Shown here piece after piece: positions 6,797 through 12,272 of a stretch of DNA of 12,272 nt. Within the stretch, counting starts at the first letter, position 1. Each line of letters starts with the position of its first letter. Origin of the DNA: an uncultured Eubacteriales bacterium (GTDB taxonomy: Bacteria > Bacillota > Clostridia > Lachnospirales > Lachnospiraceae); contig OMSN01000024.1 of the NCBI GenBank assembly GCA_900313765.1, forward strand, positions 1-12,272, given 5' to 3'. The translations under genes were made by a program, and so were the position numbers. Under the pieces are notes generated by a model. It saw only the letters and a program-made list of their open reading frames with translations. It had not been told where the DNA came from and did no database searches.

Positions 6797-9280
6797 TTAC
6801 CGGCGGCCGCGCCGTGACCTGCGGTGGCTGCGGTTCCGGTAGGACTGTGCCCTGTACGGGGATGCTGCTTCTTTGTAGTCACTGCGGACCACTTCAAATC
6901 TCTCTGCAAGGTAGTATCTGCCTTCATCGGAGACGATGAACTGTGGATCCAGTTTAACCGTATAGCGAAGATACGGTTCGAAGCGGCAGTAATCCGGTGT
7001 TCTGTCTTTCTTCTTGTAACAGTAATAATCGATGTAGGAAGCTTCATTTCCAAAGGACTGCTCCAGTCTGTGGGAATAGAGTTTCGCGTGGTCTCCCCCC
7101 GGGAACCGGCCGGTATTGCGCTCTGTCTGGCCGGAGAGGCTCAGATAGATATAGGCAACCGGCCAGGATGATGTGTCCTCTGTATACTCCGGATCCTCTC
7201 CGGGTGGATTCTGAGGCACTTCCTGCGCCATGATCTGCGCGATCCGTTTTGTGACAGCGGGTTTGAGATGGATGACATATTCTGCCAGGTCATCTCTGCG
7301 GATCTTGTAGAAGAAACTGGATGCGAGATCCATATCCCGGCATAGTTTCTCGCAGTCGCGAAGATGAGGCCGGTACGCCATCATGGCTCTGATCCTCTCG
7401 GGCTGCGGCAGCAGGTCCTTCCACTCCCTGTCACTTGTAGGGCGAAGCATTGCTCCCAGCAGCTGCCTCAGGAAATCGATCTGCAGCCGGTCTCTTAGGT
7501 CCAGGGGCAGGGATGCAAGGCTGTATTCGTCCGCCTTGCTGATGGAACTGAATTCATCTTCAATGAGCCGGCAGATCACAAGCTGTGTTGCTGTGTCCGC
7601 CTTGACAAAGGGATCACCTGCCTCGCTGGAAGTCCAGGCACGATAGATCAGGCTCAGCGGGATGTCTTTCTCAACAAGGAAAGACGGAAGCTCCAGCGGA
7701 GCCGTCGATGACGGAATGTCTGCCTCCATCAGCTTGGATCGGATCTCCTCCCGGTCAGCGCTCCGAAGCGTATTGACATAGCCCACCGGAAACCGCCCGT
7801 AGCGGCCTGCCCTTCCTGCCACCTGCTTTACAGTCTGTGAATCCAGCCTGATCTCCCTGCGGTTGATGAATTTGGTGACATCACGAAATACGATGCGTTC
7901 GATGTTGTAATTCTGCCCGATGGCAATCGCATCCGTAGCCACCAGACAGTCCGTCTCGCCGGCCTCAAACTTCCTGGCCTCTTCCATTTTGACTTCATAG
8001 GGGAGCTTGCCGTAGACGATGGACGGGGTCATCCCTCTGTCCGTCAGCCATTCTGCCATCTGATAGGCTCCGAGTCTGGAGAATACGATATAGGCATCGT
8101 TCTTCCTCGGCCCGTCATATTCATCCTCTTCGAACTTCAATTCCGATGTTCTGTGATGCTCTATGACTTCCCAGGTATCACCGCACAGTTCGATCAGTCG
8201 TTTTGTGATCTCCAGGCCGCTGTATGCGCAGCATACGCATACCGTCTTTGCATTCACGCCCAGGATCGCGTTGGTGTACAGCGAACCGTCTTCTCCCGAG
8301 ATCAGCTGGCATTCATCGATCACGGCACACTCATACGGATGGCTGAAATCCAGCATTCCGATCGTCTCCGAGATATGCCTGGCACCGGGATCGATCTCCT
8401 TCTCCTCTCCTGTTGCAAAGGAGCATGGAACGCCCAGGCTGCGGATCACCTCTCTCCCCTCGTAGGCGAGCATCCGCAGAGGGCACAGGTAGACGCCGGA
8501 GGACGAGCGCGCCAGCATCCGCATGGAATCATAGGTTTTGCCCGTATTGGTCCCGCCCACATGAATGATAAAATGCCGTTTCAGTTTTCTTGCCTCCGGA
8601 AACAGATCCGGTATGTGGGATGGCGTCGCGAACCCTACGGAGTCAAACAGTTCCAGCATCGTCAGAGCGCTCTCCAGCTGGAATCTGGCAGCTGCTGCCC
8701 TGAGGATGCGGGTGGTTCTTCCGATCTGTGTGAGGAGATAGCCCAGGAGCAGTGTACGTCCCAGCCCTTTGCGGTCCGTCTGCATCCCGCAGATCTCATA
8801 GTAATCCGGCCAGTAGAAGCCGCCATCTGCGTATCTGCCCTGCCTGCGTGCGTCCCTTCGTCCAGATTCCGGGCCGCTGTTTCTCGTCGTTCCGCTCTCC
8901 AGGAAGTAACGGTTGCGGACTCTTCTCACAACCTCTCTCTCATTGTCGTCGATCAGGGAACGGTCCGCCCTCTTTCGGACAAAATGCGTCAGGGACTCAT
9001 TGTCCTTCCCATGCCGCACCTTCATCCCGCAGACACCGTTCAGAAGGGATTCCTCCTGCAGCTGGTATTCAAACAGGCGTCTGGCCAGTTCATCCGAATC
9101 CACAGCGCTCAGAGACAGACGGTCCGGACCATAATCCATGCGGATGTCTGTGGAATAATTGATCATCTGAATGATCTGTGCAAGGATCCGCTCAGCCTCT
9201 GCATCCAGTTTCCTTCTCAGACTCTCCGGGAGGATCTGAAGCATGTCAGAGCGTGTGATCTGTGTGTATTGTTCTCTCAT
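6797..9280 (-). CDS. Suv3-like DExH-type RNA helicase
   Basis: An 827-residue protein, probably an ATP-dependent RNA helicase. Core motifs in order: I GGTNTGKT (242-249), Ia PLRMLAYEG (267-275), II DECQ (322-325), III region CCAYSG (350-355), IV AYIVFSR (396-402) with VYGKLPYEVK (422-431), V VATDAIAIGQNYNI (447-460) and VI KQVAGRAGRYGR (485-496). The GGTNTGKT loop, PLRMLA, VYGKLP, ATDAIAIG and KQVAGRAGR match mitochondrial Suv3, and LASLPLDLRDRL (588-599) resembles the Suv3 C-terminal segment. Residues 1-235 are unrecognised and include an Arg-rich stretch (114-149). The end (809-827) is an Arg/Ser-rich tail, probably disordered and RNA-binding. The ATG at 9280 has only a poor ribosome binding site; no better start is seen. 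First gene of a cluster with a PHP phosphoesterase and RNA methyltransferase; a role in RNA processing or decay is inferred. Confidence 0.85.
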   Translation of the reverse strand: MREQYTQITRSDMLQILPESLRRKLDAEAERILAQIIQMINYSTDIRMDYGPDRLSLSAVDSDELARRLFEYQLQEESLLNGVCGMKVRHGKDNESLTHFVRKRADRSLIDDNEREVVRRVRNRYFLESGTTRNSGPESGRRDARRQGRYADGGFYWPDYYEICGMQTDRKGLGRTLLLGYLLTQIGRTTRILRAAAARFQLESALTMLELFDSVGFATPSHIPDLFPEARKLKRHFIIHVGGTNTGKTYDSMRMLARSSSGVYLCPLRMLAYEGREVIRSLGVPCSFATGEEKEIDPGARHISETIGMLDFSHPYECAVIDECQLISGEDGSLYTNAILGVNAKTVCVCCAYSGLEITKRLIELCGDTWEVIEHHRTSELKFEEDEYDGPRKNDAYIVFSRLGAYQMAEWLTDRGMTPSIVYGKLPYEVKMEEARKFEAGETDCLVATDAIAIGQNYNIERIVFRDVTKFINRREIRLDSQTVKQVAGRAGRYGRFPVGYVNTLRSADREEIRSKLMEADIPSSTAPLELPSFLVEKDIPLSLIYRAWTSSEAGDPFVKADTATQLVICRLIEDEFSSISKADEYSLASLPLDLRDRLQIDFLRQLLGAMLRPTSDREWKDLLPQPERIRAMMAYRPHLRDCEKLCRDMDLASSFFYKIRRDDLAEYVIHLKPAVTKRIAQIMAQEVPQNPPGEDPEYTEDTSSWPVAYIYLSLSGQTERNTGRFPGGDHAKLYSHRLEQSFGNEASYIDYYCYKKKDRTPDYCRFEPYLRYTVKLDPQFIVSDEGRYYLAERFEVVRSDYKEAASPYRAQSYRNRSHRRSRRGRR

Positions 9281-9302
9281 ATCATTACCAGGATGCTCTT
9301 AC

Positions 9303-9336
9303 GAAATGAAACGGCCGCCTGCATCGCGGACGGCCG
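9303..9336 (-). terminator. GC-rich hairpin before the helicase, weak terminator or attenuator
   Basis: On the minus strand arms of about 11 bp (CGGCCGTCCGC and GCAGGCGGCCG, one mismatch, GAT loop; 9312-9336) are followed by TTTCATTTC, a broken T-run. It stands between the small membrane protein stop and the helicase start, which has room for no obvious promoter. It may lower rather than stop transcription into the helicase. Confidence 0.5.
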
Positions 9337-9343
9337 GTAGCTT

Positions 9344-9700
9344 TCAGGAATAAAAGAAAAGGGTCTGCGCTTTCTTGGTCTGCGTGATAAACCATATCAG
9401 CACGATAAAGAACAGCGCTGTCACTCCCAGATAAATGGATGCCGGTACAGGCTTGACATAATCAGAGTACAGACAAACACCGCCGGAGAGGAAGGCAACC
9501 ACAGCAAGCGCGAGAAGCTTGTTGCTTATAAAGTTCCGGTATCCGTCTATATCCTTGCATCTGGAAGCCCAGCCCTGGGGCACGAGGACACCCTCCTTGA
9601 TCTCTCCCCTGAACTTCAGAAGATACCAGGCATAGACAATATAGAGGCCTGCGCCAATGATCAGGATATCCATTAACCCGAAGATTGAATTCGTATTCAT
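9344..9700 (-). CDS. small membrane protein, function unknown
   Basis: A 118-residue protein I do not recognise. It has three predicted membrane helices (about residues 8-28, 61-79 and 88-106). A 30-residue basic, hydrophilic segment lies between the first two (KFRGEIKEGVLVPQGW, SRCKDIDGYRNF). No signal peptide cleavage site and no catalytic motif are visible. ATG at 9700 has a GAGG-type site about 10 nt upstream. It begins 82 nt after the thrC stop without an intervening terminator, so probably rides on the thrC transcript, and ends 63 nt before the helicase with a GC-rich hairpin between. The order of charges (short N-terminus, loop after helix 1 basic) suggests the loop faces the cytoplasm; this is inference. 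Confidence 0.75.
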   Translation of the reverse strand: MNTNSIFGLMDILIIGAGLYIVYAWYLLKFRGEIKEGVLVPQGWASRCKDIDGYRNFISNKLLALAVVAFLSGGVCLYSDYVKPVPASIYLGVTALFFIVLIWFITQTKKAQTLFFYS

Positions 9701-9724
9701 AACTGTTCTTCCTCTCTTTAGTCA

Positions 9725-9739
9725 CAGGTTCAGAACCTG
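9725..9739. repeat. inverted repeat CAGGTTC-A-GAACCTG
   Basis: Perfect 7-bp arms around a single base in the 82-nt gap between thrC and the small membrane protein. No T-run follows, so it is not a terminator. The near-perfect dyad could be a protein site or a tight mRNA hairpin just ahead of the ribosome binding site. Confidence 0.45.
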
Positions 9740-9782
9740 CCGTGTCATATTGTCAGCTGCATATCCTCATCGCCGCTGCACA

Positions 9783-11270
9783 TCAGATACCCAGCCAGCG
9801 GACGATCTCTCCGGGCATATCCTGTGTATCAACCACGGTGTGGTGAAGCACCGGGGCAGTCCTGATATCCTCGATTGCCTGCGGGATGGCGGTTCCTGAG
9901 ATCTCAAACAGTGCGTCGATCAGTTCGAAGTCCGTCTTCTTCTGCAGTTCGGGACGGATCGCACACACTACGGTTCTTGCAAACTTGTAGGGGCTTGCCG
10001 TGGATGCAATGACCATGGGCAGGTGGTCTCCCGTCTCTGCCTGGTACTTCCTGCAGACCCTGGATGCCACTGCCGTATGGGTGTCGATCACATAGCCATG
10101 AGAATCATATACTCTGGCGATCTCCTCTGAAGTCTCCTTCTCACTGGCATAATTGCCGTAGAAATCCTTCATGCAGTCCTGCATCTCTTCTGTGATCCGG
10201 TATACCCCGGACGAAGCGAGGCTGTCCATCAGCTTCTTTGTTACAGACGGATCTTCTTTGCAGCTCTGATAGATCAGTCTCTCCAGATTGCTGGAGATCA
10301 GAATATCCATGGACGGTGAGGAGGTCAGCCGGAAACTGCGGTTGCGGTCATATGCGCCGGTCCGGAAGAAATCCACCAGGACCTTGTTCTCATTGGAAGC
10401 ACAGATCAGTTTCCTGACCGGAAGCCCCATCTGCTTTGCATAATATGCAGCAAGGATGTTGCCGAAGTTACCTGTGGGAACCGTTATATTGATCGGATCA
10501 CCGGCGGATACTCTGCCATCCTTCACCAGCTGGCCGTATGCGTAGAAATAATATACGATCTGCGGCACCAGTCTTCCGATATTGATCGAATTGGCGCTGG
10601 AGAAACGCTTTCCTGAAGCAGCCATGCGCTCCTTCATCTCAGGATCTGAGAAGATCCTCTTCACTGCAGACTGTGCATCGTCAAAATTGCCGTTGATGCC
10701 GACCACATGCACATTCGCGCCTCTCTGGGTGAGCATCTGCCTCTCCTGTACTGCGCTGACGCCTCCCTTGGGATAAAACACGATGATCTTTGTGCCCGGG
10801 ACATCAGCGAATCCGGCCATTGCCGCCTTGCCGGTATCTCCGGACGTTGCCGTCAGGATCACGATCTCATCCTTAATGCCGTTCTTGGCTGCGGCAGTTG
10901 TCATCAGATGCGGCAGGATCGACAGCGCCATATCCTTGAAGGCGATCGTCGCTCCATGGAACAGTTCCAGATACCATACGCCATCCGTCTCTTTCAGGCA
11001 GGTGATCTGCGGTATATCGAACTTGCTGTCGTATGCTCTGTCGATACAACCCTGCAGTTCTTCCTGGGTATAGTCGGTAAGAAGCAGGCTCATGATCTGC
11101 AGCGCTGTCTCCTGATAGGTCTGGGATGCAAGTGCATTCCAGTCGCCGGCACATCGCGGCAGTTTCTCGGGAACAAACAGTCCACCGTCCGGTGCCAGTC
11201 CCTGCAGGACAGCCTGTGATGCCGTTACTCTGAAGTCGCTGCTGCGGGTGCTTCTGTACATGATCTGCAT
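9783..11270 (-). CDS. thrC: threonine synthase
   Basis: A 495-residue cytosolic PLP enzyme that converts O-phospho-L-homoserine and water to L-threonine and phosphate, the last step of threonine synthesis. The N-terminus MYRSTRSSDFRVTASQAVLQGLAPDGGLFVPE is the class-typical opening. LELFHGATIAFKDMA contains the PLP-binding Lys112. ATSGDTGKAA (141-150) and VPTGNFGN further on bind the cofactor phosphate. The C-terminal part, with TASPYKFARTV, is intact and the length is normal for the longer (fungal/E. coli-like) subfamily. ATG at 11270 has GGAG 10 nt upstream. It has its own promoter at 11318-11346, right behind the terminator of the cell wall hydrolase. The 48-nt or so leader holds no T-box or leader peptide. 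Other thr genes are not in the window. Confidence 0.96.
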   Translation of the reverse strand: MQIMYRSTRSSDFRVTASQAVLQGLAPDGGLFVPEKLPRCAGDWNALASQTYQETALQIMSLLLTDYTQEELQGCIDRAYDSKFDIPQITCLKETDGVWYLELFHGATIAFKDMALSILPHLMTTAAAKNGIKDEIVILTATSGDTGKAAMAGFADVPGTKIIVFYPKGGVSAVQERQMLTQRGANVHVVGINGNFDDAQSAVKRIFSDPEMKERMAASGKRFSSANSINIGRLVPQIVYYFYAYGQLVKDGRVSAGDPINITVPTGNFGNILAAYYAKQMGLPVRKLICASNENKVLVDFFRTGAYDRNRSFRLTSSPSMDILISSNLERLIYQSCKEDPSVTKKLMDSLASSGVYRITEEMQDCMKDFYGNYASEKETSEEIARVYDSHGYVIDTHTAVASRVCRKYQAETGDHLPMVIASTASPYKFARTVVCAIRPELQKKTDFELIDALFEISGTAIPQAIEDIRTAPVLHHTVVDTQDMPGEIVRWLGI

Positions 11271-11317
11271 AGTCTCAAAACTCCAATCTTTCTGTTTTCA
11301 TTGGCCACTATTGCATA

Positions 11318-11346
11318 ATAATAATCGAAAACAGGACTTCAGGCAA
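11318..11346 (-). promoter_or_regulatory. sigma-A-type promoter of thrC
   Basis: On the minus strand TTGCCT (11341-11346) and TATTAT (11318-11323) are 17 nt apart. The arms CTGTTTTC (11292-11299) and GAAAACAG (11327-11334) form an inverted repeat that brackets the -10 box, a possible but unproven operator. Confidence 0.7.
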
Positions 11347-11384
11347 GCATGGAAAAACAGGATCCTGAACGGATCCTGTCATGC
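11347..11384 (-). terminator. intrinsic terminator of the SleB-type hydrolase gene
   Basis: On the minus strand the perfect 9-bp stem ACAGGATCC / GGATCCTGT with a 5-nt loop (11357-11379) is followed by five T (11353-11357). A further outer pairing GCATG / CATGC (11380-11384 with 11347-11351) encloses the T-run. It abuts the thrC -35 box. Confidence 0.88.
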
Positions 11385-11425
11385 AGAGTCGATTCTGTTT
11401 ATTTTACCGGATTCTGTGTGCCGGC

Positions 11426-12229
11426 TCATTCTTCCCTGAACTTGTAAAACTCATGTCCTCCGTAGGCAAACAGGTATTCCAGTTCTGATTCGAACCAGTC
11501 CACATTGCCCTTGGATGCATGCTCTTTCGCTATGAAGAACAGAGCGCCTCTGGATATATCTTCCCCTGAGATTGCTTTCTCAACTGCCTGGATCGTGGTA
11601 TCTGTAATCTTCAGTGTACCCATACGTCCGTCCTGGGTCGGGGAAAACTGTGCCTGTCCGCCCAGTCTCTGCCACACCACATCGTAGACGGTATCGGGGA
11701 AATGTTCATCCCTCGTCCTGTTCAGGACTACGCATGCGACAAACTGTTTGCTTCGTTCATCCCCACCCGTGCACTCCGCTTCCACGATCTGAAGGAGTGT
11801 AGAATAGTCCGTATAGGACAGTCTTCTTTCCTTTTCCACTGCATTGATCGCACTGTATCCGATCGAGGACGCCGCCTCCATCGGTGATACCGGCGCAGCA
11901 CTCAGTTCTGCACTCTCCTGTGCCTTCTCATATGCACGGCCCAGTTCCTCACAGCAGCTTCTGAGCAGCTGCACATAGACCGGATCTGTGTTCACGGTAT
12001 CCTGCAGCAGTTCATCATAAGCGCTTTCCGTTCCGGCACCCGCCAGCGTGATCGTCAGATCTTCCGGCTTCGCAGAAGAATCTCTTGCAGAGATTGTGGA
12101 CGGAATCGCAAGAAAAAGAATTGCACAGAGCCCGATCCCTGCCAGTGCAACATAGAAAAGCGAATGTTCAATTGTATCCCTGATGAGAAACAGTCTCTCC
12201 ATCAGGCTGATTGACAATCGTTTTACCAT
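11426..12229 (-). CDS. membrane-anchored cell wall hydrolase, SleB/CwlJ type
   Basis: A 267-residue protein with one N-terminal membrane helix (about residues 25-44), likely an uncleaved anchor. A stretch with coiled-coil-like helical character (68-135) follows, then a Hydrolase_2 (Pfam PF07486) domain at 140-267: LLQIVEAEC (145-153) with the probable catalytic Glu150 or Glu152, VACVVLNR (164-171), FPDTVYDVVW (177-186), FSPTQDGR (195-202) and GGHEFYKF (257-264). SleB-type enzymes are lytic transglycosylases or hydrolases acting on peptidoglycan, best known in spore cortex lysis; vegetative paralogues are common in Clostridia, so a germination role is not shown. ATG at 12229 is preceded by AAGGAG with about 11 nt spacing. 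A monocistronic unit, ended by the terminator at 11347-11384. Confidence 0.88.
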   Translation of the reverse strand: MVKRLSISLMERLFLIRDTIEHSLFYVALAGIGLCAILFLAIPSTISARDSSAKPEDLTITLAGAGTESAYDELLQDTVNTDPVYVQLLRSCCEELGRAYEKAQESAELSAAPVSPMEAASSIGYSAINAVEKERRLSYTDYSTLLQIVEAECTGGDERSKQFVACVVLNRTRDEHFPDTVYDVVWQRLGGQAQFSPTQDGRMGTLKITDTTIQAVEKAISGEDISRGALFFIAKEHASKGNVDWFESELEYLFAYGGHEFYKFREE

Positions 12230-12255
12230 ACTTGTATAAACTCCTTACATCGACA

Positions 12256-12261
12256 ATTATA
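12256..12261 (-). promoter_or_regulatory. -10 box of the SleB-type hydrolase gene
   Basis: A perfect TATAAT on the minus strand, 26 nt upstream of the start codon. A -35 box at the usual 17-nt distance would lie beyond the right edge of the window, so the promoter is only half seen. Confidence 0.45.
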
Positions 12262-12272
12262 GATATTTTTAG

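Noticed and set aside
8153..9340. 395-codon open frame on the plus strand, antisense to the helicase
   Set aside because: It lies wholly opposite the helicase, whose motifs are unmistakable. The antisense product is rich in Cys, His and Arg with no recognisable domain, and no ribosome binding site or promoter supports it.
11271..11425. T-box or threonine attenuator ahead of thrC
   Set aside because: The only terminator here belongs to the upstream hydrolase and lies before the thrC promoter. The leader is about 48 nt, too short for a T-box, and shows no Thr-codon leader peptide.

Overview
All ten protein genes and the one tRNA gene lie on the minus strand, so the window is best read from right to left. 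The organism looks like a Gram-positive Clostridia member (Bacillota), probably Lachnospiraceae or a close relative. This rests on strong AGGAGG-type ribosome binding sites, sigma-A-like promoters, a SleB-type cell wall hydrolase, a GH73 glucosaminidase with WYY-type wall-binding repeats, a DUF1846 protein and codon use of moderate GC. The family-level placement is inference. I see no insertion sequence, prophage gene, CRISPR array or integrase; this reads as chromosomal backbone.

Right part (12272 to 9344): a membrane-anchored SleB/CwlJ-type cell wall hydrolase ends at a strong intrinsic terminator. A good promoter directly behind it drives thrC (threonine synthase). A small three-helix membrane protein follows with no clear terminator in between.

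Middle (9280 to 5109): this is the most interesting part. A large helicase resembles the mitochondrial RNA helicase Suv3 in all core motifs. It is followed by a PHP-family metal-dependent phosphoesterase and a SpoU/TrmH-family RNA 2'-O-methyltransferase, the last two joined by an ATGA stop/start overlap. The spacing suggests one transcript, and two of the three products should act on RNA. A GC-rich hairpin lies just before the helicase.

Left-middle (4938 to 1547): three exported proteins each have their own sigma-A-like promoter. They are an SGNH-fold hydrolase with an N-terminal Ig-like domain, a solute-binding protein with no transporter genes beside it, and an N-acetylglucosaminidase with wall-binding repeats. 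The glucosaminidase probably starts at a TTG codon and runs almost directly into the promoter of tRNA-Thr(CGT), which ends at a textbook terminator.

Left end (1303 to 1): a sugar-phosphate-type nucleotidyltransferase of unknown substrate is followed by the N-terminal part of a DUF1846 protein, probably in one operon.

The clearest candidate for something little described is the Suv3-like helicase / PHP / RNA methyltransferase cluster. The remaining observations are modest: start-site corrections, a tRNA with an imperfect T-stem, and inverted repeats in promoter regions.
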